From positions 1-64,000 of the forward strand of contig CAXXPO010000009.1 in assembly GCA_963665185.2 (NCBI GenBank): DNA of 64,000 nucleotides, written 5' to 3'. The notes under the pieces were generated by a model. It did no database searches. It was given only the letters and a program-made list of their open reading frames with translations, and was not told the origin of the DNA. Positions within the stretch are counted from its first letter, which is position 1, and each line of letters opens with the position of its first letter. This DNA is from G963665185 sp963665185 (GTDB taxonomy: Bacteria > Desulfobacterota > Desulfovibrionia > Desulfovibrionales > Desulfovibrionaceae). The position numbers and the translations under genes were made by a program. Below are positions 51,452 to 58,684 of the stretch, piece after piece.

Positions 51452-52575
51452 GACCTATTTTACCATGCCTGTCCGTTTACTCCGGACAGAACGGAATGGC
51501 AACATATTCCGCGAAATCTAGCCGGCATCGTGCCTGACCGCCCCAGAGCCTGTCGTTTTGGGGGGGTGTTTTGAACGGCTCGCGCGCCGCGTTAGCGGCT
51601 GGCTGACGTTTTGCCGTGGGCGACACCGGCTTTATCTGGAGTACTTTCTTCTTTTTTCCGGATATTGGGCGCTCTTCTCCTTGGGCATCCCGTGTTTCTG
51701 GATGGAATTTGCTATCCCGGACCGGCTCGGCCTGGCACCATTGGGAAAAGGTTCTTATGCGAACAGGAGTCCGAGAGAAGCAGTCGGCATGACTGCCGCG
51801 CCGATTTTCAACGACCCCAGCCGGATCGTATCGCAGCGGGCCATGTCCGTGCCGTGCGGTCCCAGGCGGCGGATGGTGACAAAAGGGTAAGGCCTGAGAG
51901 CAGCAGCCGGAGCTGGTCGGGAAGCCATTTGGAGAGGTTCGTGCGGTCGTCGAAACGCTAGACTTGTTGTTCTTTGACTCGGTTCTCCAATTCCCCTTTG
52001 GCACAATTTTTCCCATGGATTTGGACAGGGTCTCCCTTCAGGCTTGTTACCACGGAGCGGGGGTGGCTCCTTTTTCCAGGTGCTTCGTCTTGACGCCCAC
52101 CCGGGCAGGGGGTCCCTGGTCCCTGCTGCGTGAAACCTTCCTGACGGCCATGCTCCTGATCCAGGGGGGCGTCAGAGTGGTGATGGTGGGTTCAGCCTGT
52201 GTTTCGTTCATGCGGCAGCTCCATTGGGTGTTACGATTTCAAAGAACGACGCGCCAAACAGGTGCAGTGCCGGGGATTTTTCCATTTTTCCACGCAACTT
52301 TTTCCACGCCCCACGAAAAAAGCCTGAGAGTTTCGCTCCCCGTACTCCGGGGGAGCCAGGAAGGACCCACGGCATACCTGGGATTACAGGTCGCTTAATA
52401 GGACCATTTGGTTTGTTTTTTCTGAGGGAGGGGCGGGTGGAGGCGGAAGCGATGCAAGGCGCAAAGAGAGAAGGATGCCAGTGCCGAGCACCGGCGATGA
52501 GGAGATTTGATGCTGTCCAAAAGGGAGAGGAAAAAACGGCGAAGATGGTGTGAGGGTAGAAATAGGGTAGAAAAC
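51452..52575. other. Gene-poor interval of unknown origin between tRNA genes
   Basis: About 1.1 kb without a recognised gene. Open frames exist on both strands (for example 51477-52016 minus and 51964-52398 plus), but their predicted proteins are low-complexity or Ser/Arg/Pro-rich and lack family motifs or ribosome sites. The base composition is G-rich with runs of G. Possibly a decayed island next to tRNA genes; no duplicated tRNA end was found. Confidence 0.45.
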
Positions 52576-52580
52576 GAAAA

Positions 52581-52613
52581 AAGGACTCACAAGCAACAAG
52601 CCTGTAAGTCCTT
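52581..52613 (-). terminator. Terminator of tRNA-fMet
   Basis: AAGGACT...AGTCCTT stem; on the minus strand it is followed by TTTTTT. Confidence 0.75.
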
Positions 52614-52620
52614 GATTTTT

Positions 52621-52697
52621 TGGTAGCGGGGAGAGGATTTGAACCTCTGGCCTTCGGGTTATGAGCCCGACGAGCTACCGAGCTGCTCCACCCCGCG
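52621..52697 (-). tRNA. Initiator tRNA-fMet (anticodon CAT)
   Basis: Read on the minus strand: CGCGGGG acceptor with an unpaired first base (C1 opposite T72), D-arm GAGCAGCTCGGTAGCTC, anticodon stem TCGGG/CCCGA with the three G-C pairs that mark initiators, loop CTCATAA, T-arm AGAGG-TTCAAAT-CCTCT, CCA encoded. Confidence 0.96.
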
Positions 52698-52709
52698 TCA
52701 GTGAAGAGG

Positions 52710-52738
52710 GTTCTAGGCTTATCGAAGTTGCTTGTCAA
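52710..52738 (-). promoter_or_regulatory. Promoter of tRNA-fMet
   Basis: On the minus strand TTGACA, 17-bp spacer, TAGAAC, 12 bp before the mature tRNA. Confidence 0.82.
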
Positions 52739-52782
52739 CACGAGTTTACATTTTTTTTGAAAAAACTTATCCATGCCCGGTC

Positions 52783-53511
52783 ATGAGCACAACACAACCA
52801 CTTTCCTTGGTAATTCCGGTCTATGATGAAGAAGACAACCTCAGCCCTCTGCACCGGGAAATTACCAGTGCTCTGGACTCTTTTGACCGGGACTACGAAA
52901 TAATCTTAGTGGACGACGGAAGCCGCGATAGCAGCTTGGCCGTCATGCGCATCCTGGCGGGGAGCGATCCTCGCGTTCGCATTGTGGCCTTCGAGCGGAA
53001 CTGCGGTCAGTCAGCAGCTTTTGCCGCAGGATTCAGGGCGGCGCAGCACCCTATCATAGTAACTATGGACGCTGATCTGCAAAATGATCCGGCGGATATT
53101 CCCAAGCTTTTGTCTTTGTACGACCAGGGACACGACATGGTCGTGGGCTGGCGGGCAAAGCGCAAAGATACTTGGATCAAACGCATAGGGTCAAAAGTGG
53201 CCAACGCCGTCCGCAACGCGCTTACCGGAAAAACCGTGCGCGACACGGGGTGTTCTCTTAAGGTCATGCGTACCTCCATGGCGCAGAAATTGCCCGTTTT
53301 CAACGGCATGCATCGGTTTTTGCCCACCTTGATGGTTTTGCAGCAGGCCCGGCTTGCCGAAGTGGAAGTCAATCATCGGCCACGCAAACACGGAACGTCC
53401 AAATACGGGACGTTGGATAGAGCCTTGGCGGGATTGTACGATCTCTTTGGGGTGCGTTGGTTGCGTTCTCGCCACATTGATTACGCCATCCGTGAGGAAA
53501 AGAATCTCTGA
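52783..53511 (+). CDS. Family 2 glycosyltransferase (DPM1/polyprenyl-phosphate type)
   Basis: A 242-residue GT-A enzyme that would transfer a sugar from a nucleotide sugar, probably to a polyprenyl phosphate. LVIPVYDEEDNL, ILVDDGSRDSSL, TMDADLQNDPADIP (the DxD region) and RKRKHGTSKYG-like HRPRKHGTSKYG are the family blocks. I start at ATG 52783; an earlier in-frame start lies within the tRNA promoter. There are no C-terminal helices, so it is probably peripheral, unlike ArnC or GtrB. It is a single gene; acceptor unknown. Confidence 0.88.
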   Translation: MSTTQPLSLVIPVYDEEDNLSPLHREITSALDSFDRDYEIILVDDGSRDSSLAVMRILAGSDPRVRIVAFERNCGQSAAFAAGFRAAQHPIIVTMDADLQNDPADIPKLLSLYDQGHDMVVGWRAKRKDTWIKRIGSKVANAVRNALTGKTVRDTGCSLKVMRTSMAQKLPVFNGMHRFLPTLMVLQQARLAEVEVNHRPRKHGTSKYGTLDRALAGLYDLFGVRWLRSRHIDYAIREEKNL

Positions 53512-53620
53512 ACCACGATGTCGGCGAGTGAATTTTGAATTAATTGTTCTGGAGCAATTGTGCTGTCAGCAAAGCTTTGGTAATCATCAAAGGGTAAATT
53601 CTTTTCTAAGGAGCTACTGA

Positions 53621-54166
53621 ATGAATCCCAGTGAATGCATCTTGTACAGCGGCGGGGCACGCGGAACCGAAGAGTTTTTCGGCGAACTGGCGGAAAAATA
53701 CGGACTGGAAGAAGTCAACTACAGCTTCGAGAATCATCAGATCGAACGCAACCGTGGTGTGCGTGTACTGACCACCGAAGAACTGAACCTCAAAGACGTT
53801 AGCATGACATATGTCTCCAAGCTCATGACACGCAAGTACTCCAGTGCTCCTATTTTTCGGAAGATATTGCAAAGCATTTGTTGGCAGGTGTCCAGTGGGG
53901 ACCAGATTTTTGTGGTGGGAACCATCCAGGGAGACGGTACAGTCAAAGGCGGTACTGGTTGGGGGGCCGAGTTTGCCAAGCTTTGCAACAAGCCTTTGTA
54001 TGTGTTTGGCCAGGTCAAGAACGATTGGTTCAAGTGGGAGAAGGATCGTTGGGAACGGGTTGTCGACCCTGTCATTACGACAAAACATTTTTGTGGGACT
54101 GGAACGCGTTTTTTGGAAGATAACGGACGCAAGGCGCTTGAGGATTTGTTCAAGCGGTCTTTTTAA
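53621..54166 (+). CDS. Uncharacterised Rossmann-like (possibly SLOG) protein
   Basis: A 181-residue protein with AAGGAG before the ATG. The first strand-loop reads ILYSGGARGTEEFFGELAEK, a glycine-rich nucleotide-site pattern reminiscent of SLOG/LOG-type Rossmann folds. QIFVVGTIQGDGTVKGGTGWGAEFAK further on is another Gly-rich loop, and KPLYVFGQ-KNDWFKW follows. SLOG proteins bind or cleave nucleotide-derived ligands. The exact family is unrecognised; the nucleotide-binding role is inferred. Confidence 0.6.
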   Translation: MNPSECILYSGGARGTEEFFGELAEKYGLEEVNYSFENHQIERNRGVRVLTTEELNLKDVSMTYVSKLMTRKYSSAPIFRKILQSICWQVSSGDQIFVVGTIQGDGTVKGGTGWGAEFAKLCNKPLYVFGQVKNDWFKWEKDRWERVVDPVITTKHFCGTGTRFLEDNGRKALEDLFKRSF

Positions 54167-54360
54167 CTTTTCAGCCTGTCTGGCGTAAAAAAAATATTAG
54201 CCGCTATGGCTGGTTGAGCGGGTTTGTGGCACTATTGCAATGCGGGGCCACAGACCTGGCTCAAGGAGATGTGCATGCATTTCCTCATTGGCGGGAGTGA
54301 TATGTCGGAGTTTTTTGTGAAGTCGCATGACGACAACCGCGATTTGGGTGTAGTTACCAT

Positions 54361-55755
54361 ATGGGCAATATTCTGATCATTGATGACGATGAGGGCATGT
54401 GTCGCATGTTGGTCCGTATGACGGAGCGCATGGGACACATCTCCGAATCAACGCAAAGCTTGCTGGACGGCGTCACGCGCGCACAGTCGGGCAAGTTTGA
54501 TGTGGTTTTCCTTGATGTCCGTATGCCGGACGGAAACGGATTGGAGCGTCTGCCCGACATTCTTGCGGGGGCAAATTCCCCCGAGGTCATCATAATGACC
54601 GGCGAAGGAGAACCGGATGGGGCTGAACTCGCGATCAAAAGCGGCGCCTGGGATTATGTGGAGAAGAGCGCCAGCCTTGATGCCATGCGCTTACCTATGG
54701 TTCGGGCACTGCAATATCGCAAAGAAAAGTTGAACAAGCCAAACTACATTAACCTTAATCGTAGCGGTATTATTGGAAGCAGCCCTAAGATGCTTGAATG
54801 TTTGAATGTTCTCTCTCAAGCTGCGGGGACGTCGTTCAATGTCCTAATTCATGGGGAAACAGGGACTGGCAAAGAACTTTTTGCGCGCGCCATTCACGAT
54901 AATGGAGACCAAGCGGACGGTCCGTTTATTACCGTGGATTGTGCGTCGCTTACTGAGTCCTTGGTCGAGTCCTTGTTGTTCGGGCACAAACGGGGAGCAT
55001 TCACCGGTGCGGATAAAGATAGAATAGGCTTAGTAACCCAAGCGGACGGTGGTACTCTTTTTTTGGACGAGGTTGGTGAAATGCCGCTTTCCCTGCAAAA
55101 AGCGTTTTTACGTGTGTTGCAGGAAAAACGATATCGCCCTGTGGGAGGGAAGGCGGAGGTCTCCAGTGACTTCCGCTTGCTGGCAGCTACCAACCGTGAT
55201 TTGGATGCGATGGCTCAAAAGGAAGAGTTTAGAAGTGATTTGTTGTTTCGTATCCGGGCGATAAAAGTAGAAATTCCTCCACTAAGAGATCGACTGGATG
55301 ACATCAAAGAATTGGTCATTTTTTATGTATCTAGATTTTGTGAAAAAAACGGCATGCCCATAAAGGCCGTAGCTCCGGAAGTTGTGGAAACCATGCGGAA
55401 ATACAACTGGCCGGGAAATGTGCGGGAACTGATCAATACCGTGGAATGGGCATTGGCCGTTTCTGGGGATGAGTCCACTTTGTACACCAAGCATCTTCCG
55501 GAAAATATTCGTGTATCTGCTGTACGTTCTAAATTCGTCAGTAACGATGATGGTGTCGCTCCTATTTTACAGGAAAGGCCTAAGTTTCCAAAACTTAAGG
55601 ATTTACGGCGTGATGCCATCGCTTCGCTGGAGAAGAACTACATCAGAAATTTGATGGATTATGTGCAGCACGACATTCAGAAGGCCTGTCGTGTGTCCGG
55701 ATTGTCCCGATCGCGAATTTACGATTTGCTTAAAACGTTTCCACTTTCAAAATGA
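54361..55755 (+). CDS. Sigma-54-dependent response regulator (NtrC type)
   Basis: A 464-residue activator. Receiver domain 1-120 with IIDDDEG and phospho-Asp52 in FLDVRMPDGNG. AAA+ domain: Walker A GETGTGKE 165-172, GAFTGA 212-217 for contact with sigma-54, Walker B GGTLFLDEVGEMP, then YNWPGNVREL. The C-terminal ~45 residues form a Fis-type helix-turn-helix (DIQKACRVSGLSRSRIYDLL). No kinase is adjacent. The linker between AAA+ and HTH is longer than usual. A MITE-like element with a terminator hairpin sits right after the gene. Confidence 0.92.
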   Translation: MGNILIIDDDEGMCRMLVRMTERMGHISESTQSLLDGVTRAQSGKFDVVFLDVRMPDGNGLERLPDILAGANSPEVIIMTGEGEPDGAELAIKSGAWDYVEKSASLDAMRLPMVRALQYRKEKLNKPNYINLNRSGIIGSSPKMLECLNVLSQAAGTSFNVLIHGETGTGKELFARAIHDNGDQADGPFITVDCASLTESLVESLLFGHKRGAFTGADKDRIGLVTQADGGTLFLDEVGEMPLSLQKAFLRVLQEKRYRPVGGKAEVSSDFRLLAATNRDLDAMAQKEEFRSDLLFRIRAIKVEIPPLRDRLDDIKELVIFYVSRFCEKNGMPIKAVAPEVVETMRKYNWPGNVRELINTVEWALAVSGDESTLYTKHLPENIRVSAVRSKFVSNDDGVAPILQERPKFPKLKDLRRDAIASLEKNYIRNLMDYVQHDIQKACRVSGLSRSRIYDLLKTFPLSK

Positions 55756-55769
55756 AACGCCCATGCTTC

Positions 55770-55871
55770 TGCTGACACCCCCTCGTCATTCGACGAGGTT
55801 TTTTTTATACCAGCCCCAACTTTAAAAAGCGGATGCATATCAAGGAATCCACCGTCGGATAGGTGTCAGCA
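55770..55871. mobile_element. MITE-like 102-bp element related to the IS1182 ends
   Basis: Begins TGCTGACACC and ends GGTGTCAGCA, perfect 10-bp inverted repeats. Its first 16 bases match the left end of the IS at 29291, and in both elements a terminator hairpin follows (here CCTCGTC-ATT-CGACGAGG then TTTTTTTT). No coding sequence. It supplies the terminator for the sigma-54 regulator gene. Confidence 0.72.
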
Positions 55872-56315
55872 TTATCTCTAGACATACCTTCAGACCTACC
55901 TCTTCGGTATGCCGAGGTGTCCGGTCGAAACGGGGGCTACTCCAGGAATAGAAAGGGCCAGGGCCTATACAGCTACGTTCAAATGGGCAATTGAGGTATC
56001 GAAAAATTCAATCAAACGTTTGTCCCGCTAAAATTTTATGCCAACAAGGTTAAAACACTCATTATTTTTTGATTTTTTGTCCTAAAATATAGGACCGAGT
56101 CCATAAAAACTGGACTGATCCAGAAAAACTACACACTTTCCCCACCTTTTTCTTGTCCCCCTCTCAAAAAAAAGCGCGATTCGTTCTTATTTCTCACCCC
56201 ATCAACTTTGGCACGTATCTTTCATAAGAAACATCACGAGTGTGAAACCACACCGCCGCAAAATGAACAAAGATGTTCATGTGGTGGAGAAGCAAGACCG
56301 ATGGGAGGTGTTGTT
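55872..56315. other. Interval upstream of the CII-like gene
   Basis: About 440 bp. A plus-strand frame extends upstream of the CII-like start but lacks a ribosome site. It contains A/T-rich stretches around 56030-56110. No terminator or repeat was clear. TGGCAC at 56208 is followed by TTTCA at 5 bp spacing, a poor sigma-54 match. Confidence 0.4.
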
Positions 56316-56564
56316 ATGAGTTCCATGAAGCAAATCAGCGCAGTCGTCCATGAAATGCTCATTGATGACAGAGGATCTGCAAAGATGATCGCCGAACAGT
56401 TGGGAAAGCCCTATCCCACGCTGATGCGCGAACTGAATCCCTGGGACAAGGGAGCCAAGCTTGGAGCAGACACCTTGCTGCAGATCATGGCGATTACCAA
56501 CAATTACGCCCCTCTCGAATACATCGCTGAAAACCTTGGGATGAAGTTGGTAAAGGAGCACTAA
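56316..56564 (+). CDS. CII-like phage regulatory protein, small HTH
   Basis: An 82-residue protein; I start at ATG 56316 after GGGAGGT. MIAEQLGKPYPTLMRELNPW resembles the helix-turn-helix of the bacteriophage regulatory CII family (P2/186 type), and LLQIMAITNNYAPLEYIAEN follows as in that family. It stands alone without other phage genes, so it is either a phage relic or a host-adopted regulator. Confidence 0.7.
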   Translation: MSSMKQISAVVHEMLIDDRGSAKMIAEQLGKPYPTLMRELNPWDKGAKLGADTLLQIMAITNNYAPLEYIAENLGMKLVKEH

Positions 56565-56623
56565 AAACGTTCCCCAAAGTCATCATGTCCTGGAAGCAGC
56601 ATTGATAGAACAAAAAATACAAC

Positions 56624-56646
56624 AAGGGCCGAGAATTCGGCCCTTT
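56624..56646 (+). terminator. Probable terminator after the CII-like gene
   Basis: AAGGGCCGA, loop GAAT, TCGGCCCTT. A perfect 9-bp stem with only a short T-run (TTT), about 60 bp after the stop. Confidence 0.6.
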
Positions 56647-57375
56647 ACAGTTCGCTTATCCCCCCGCTCTTTAAAATCGGGGGGTTTTGTTTGGTATTCC
56701 TGCATGCTGCCACCTGCGACTGTGGCGACAGGGAGCTGATGCATGTTGGAGGCACTCGTCGAATACCACCTCCCGGTCCGAGGAAGAAAGACTCGCCATG
56801 CCGGTGCTTCAAGGCATGACAACGCTTCCAGCGCCGACCGACTACCGAACTTCGTCGGTCACCTCAAATACGACCACCATATTCCGGAAGCTCTCTCAGG
56901 GGCTGGTTGGTGATGGCATCAACACTGTTCATGGTGGCTGCGAAGGTCAACTCCAGAATGTGGATACGCAAGGTGGGAGGGCTTTTGGGGATTTTGCCTT
57001 TTCTTTTCATGGGAGATGTTCAAGGCAGATAGCAGTATATGTCTGGGAGGTGTGAAAACGGATTTTTCAGGGGCGGCTTATTAAGAGGTTACAGCATGAA
57101 AATGTTTTTTTGAATTTCAGTTTGTGAAAATGTGAACCATTCCCCGCAAATCATGCTTTTTTGTCAATACCGTCTAGACATACTGTTTCTCTTGCTATAA
57201 GGTCAGTCCCTAGCTTAGGACGCCGAATGGCTTGAAACACGCGGTTGTAATTGGGGCAGCGAGCCACTATCTTTCTGTCCACGACAATAATGGCAAACGT
57301 ATGTAACAAGGCTGGTCCTTCGGGGGCTTTTTCCCCGACTAATTACGCTACATTTTTCAGAGGAGGAGAGGAGAG
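56647..57375. other. Interval upstream of the HU gene
   Basis: About 730 bp without a recognised gene. The last 250 bp (from 57120) contain possible promoter elements (TTGTCA near 57160, TATAAG near 57197) and a hairpin-rich stretch around 57307-57338, so a long HU leader or a small RNA is possible. Confidence 0.4.
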
Positions 57376-57648
57376 ATGACTAAGGCTGACCTGGTTGCTA
57401 AGATCGCTGAGAAGGCTGATACCACCAAAGCCAACGCTGAACGCGCCCTGAACGCTTTTCTCGAAGCTGTAGAAGCTACTCTGGTAAAAGAAGGTAAGTT
57501 GACGTTGACAGGATTCGGAACGTTTGTTGTCGAGGAGCGCAAGGAGCGCACCGGACGCAACCCCCGAACAGGTGGAACCATCACCATTCCCGCCTGTAAG
57601 GTTGCAAAGTTCCGTCCTGGCAAATTGCTCAAGGAAGCCGTAAAATAA
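57376..57648 (+). CDS. hup: HU-family DNA-binding protein
   Basis: A 90-residue nucleoid protein that bends DNA as a dimer. Start ATG 57376 after GAGGAGAGGAGAG. The signature GFGTFVVEERKERTGRNPRT includes the beta-arm; RTGGTITIPACKVAKFRPGK follows. IHF-type features are not decisive, so I call it HU. One Cys is present in the arm region (PACK), unusual for HU. Confidence 0.95.
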   Translation: MTKADLVAKIAEKADTTKANAERALNAFLEAVEATLVKEGKLTLTGFGTFVVEERKERTGRNPRTGGTITIPACKVAKFRPGKLLKEAVK

Positions 57649-57664
57649 TTTGGAGGATCGCTGA

Positions 57665-57847
57665 ATGATACCCGGTGAAACTGTTCACAGTCCCCTTCCG
57701 TGGGACCTTCCTTGGTGGATGCCCGACCATGCCATTTTTTTCAGCGTTCTATATTTGGTGCTGGGTATTATCGGTACCGGTATGGCATGGTGTGTTCTCA
57801 AAAGCTATTGGGACACGCAATACAGCGGGAAACCCGAGCATCATTAG
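57665..57847 (+). CDS. Small single-helix membrane protein
   Basis: A 60-residue protein, 17 bp after HU, with GGAGG upstream. A Trp/Pro-rich head (PLPWDLPWWMPDH) precedes one membrane helix (FFSVLYLVLGIIGTGMAWCV), and the tail ends in HH. Unknown family; followed by a strong terminator, so HU and this gene form a unit. Confidence 0.75.
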   Translation: MIPGETVHSPLPWDLPWWMPDHAIFFSVLYLVLGIIGTGMAWCVLKSYWDTQYSGKPEHH

Positions 57848-57877
57848 GTGTTTCGGTTTTTTATTTTTCGGTTACAG

Positions 57878-57908
57878 GGCCTTCCGTTGGGAAGGCCTTA
57901 TTTTTTTT
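57878..57908 (+). terminator. Terminator after the HU / small membrane protein unit
   Basis: GGCCTTCC, loop GTTG, GGAAGGCC, then TTATTTTTTTT. Confidence 0.92.
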
Positions 57909-57998
57909 GAGATAAGCAGAAAAAAGCTTGCCTTTTGGGGGGTGGGCTTGTATCTGAAAAAGTTCTTGGCATCTTGCCACTGAAAGGGGGTGATTTTT

Positions 57999-58199
57999 TT
58001 GCCCGGAGTATATCTTGACGAGTCTGATAACTTCGACATCTCCCTGCGTCGTTTTAAGAAGCAGGTTGAAAAGGCCGGAATCCTTTCCGAGATGAAGAAG
58101 AGGCAGCATTTCGAGAAGCCCAGCGTACAGCGTAAGAAGAAAAAAGCGGCTGCTCGTAAGCGTCTGCTGAAAAAAATGCGTAAAATGAACTCAATGTAA
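57999..58199 (+). CDS. rpsU: 30S ribosomal protein S21
   Basis: A 66-residue ribosomal protein needed for initiation. I choose the TTG at 57999, which gives the normal N-terminus (PGVYLDESDNFDISLRRF) and lies just after the strong AGGGGGTGAT site; a GTG 9 bp upstream overlaps that site. KKKKAAARKRLLKKMRKM is the usual basic tail. It heads the rpsU-yqeY-mutS2-dnaG-rpoD block. Confidence 0.94.
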   Translation: MPGVYLDESDNFDISLRRFKKQVEKAGILSEMKKRQHFEKPSVQRKKKKAAARKRLLKKMRKMNSM

Positions 58200-58654
58200 T
58201 GAGCTTTATTCAACAAATCGAAAAAGATTTCCTCGTGGCCTATAAGGCCAAAGAGGTGCTCAGGGTGGCTGTCTTGAGAATGCTCAAGACAGCCATCAAG
58301 AATAAGCAGATTGAACTTGGCGCGTCTCCTGACGATGGCCAAGTCTTTGCGCTTGTGGTCAAGCAGGCCAAGCAGCGTAAAGAATCTATCGAGCAGTTTC
58401 GCGCCGCAGGGCGTGATGATCTGGCCGATAAGGAACAAACCGAGCTTGAAATTCTTTCCGAATATCTTCCCAAAGCATTGACCGACGACGAACTCGCACA
58501 GCTTGTGGACGCCGTTGTTGTACGCCTTGGCGCCTCAAGTCTCAAAGATATGGGAACCGTCATGCAGGCGGTCATGAGCGAAGGCGGAGGCGGCGTGGAC
58601 GGCAAAATCGCCAGCGCGCTTGTGCGGCAACGGCTTTCCGGCCTGACCGCATAG
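58199..58654 (+). CDS. GatB/YqeY domain protein
   Basis: A 151-residue protein of the YqeY family, related to the tRNA-binding tail of GatB. LRMLKTAIKNKQIELG, RKESIEQFRAAGRDDLADKE, ILSEYLPKALTDDEL and GTVMQAVM are family blocks. Its start overlaps the rpsU stop by 1 bp. YqeY commonly sits between rpsU and dnaG; its molecular role is not settled, possibly tRNA or ribosome linked. Confidence 0.92.
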   Translation: MSFIQQIEKDFLVAYKAKEVLRVAVLRMLKTAIKNKQIELGASPDDGQVFALVVKQAKQRKESIEQFRAAGRDDLADKEQTELEILSEYLPKALTDDELAQLVDAVVVRLGASSLKDMGTVMQAVMSEGGGGVDGKIASALVRQRLSGLTA

Positions 58655-58684
58655 TCTTTTCCCCCTTACCCCCCTTATTTGCCT

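Noticed and set aside
51477..52016. 179-codon open frame on the minus strand in the gene-poor interval
   Set aside because: Composition is Ser/Arg/Pro-rich with no family motif and no ribosome site, and it overlaps an equally unconvincing plus-strand frame.
54227..54239. TGGCAC-TA-TTGCA resembling a sigma-54 promoter upstream of the sigma-54 activator
   Set aside because: The spacing between the GG and GC elements is three bases too short for a functional -24/-12 promoter.
56208..56223. TGGCACGTATCTTTCA as a sigma-54 promoter before the CII-like gene
   Set aside because: Spacing is right, but the invariant GC of the -12 element is TC.
56316..56564. Prophage at the CII-like gene
   Set aside because: No integrase, capsid, tail or lysis genes are nearby; only a single small regulator is present.
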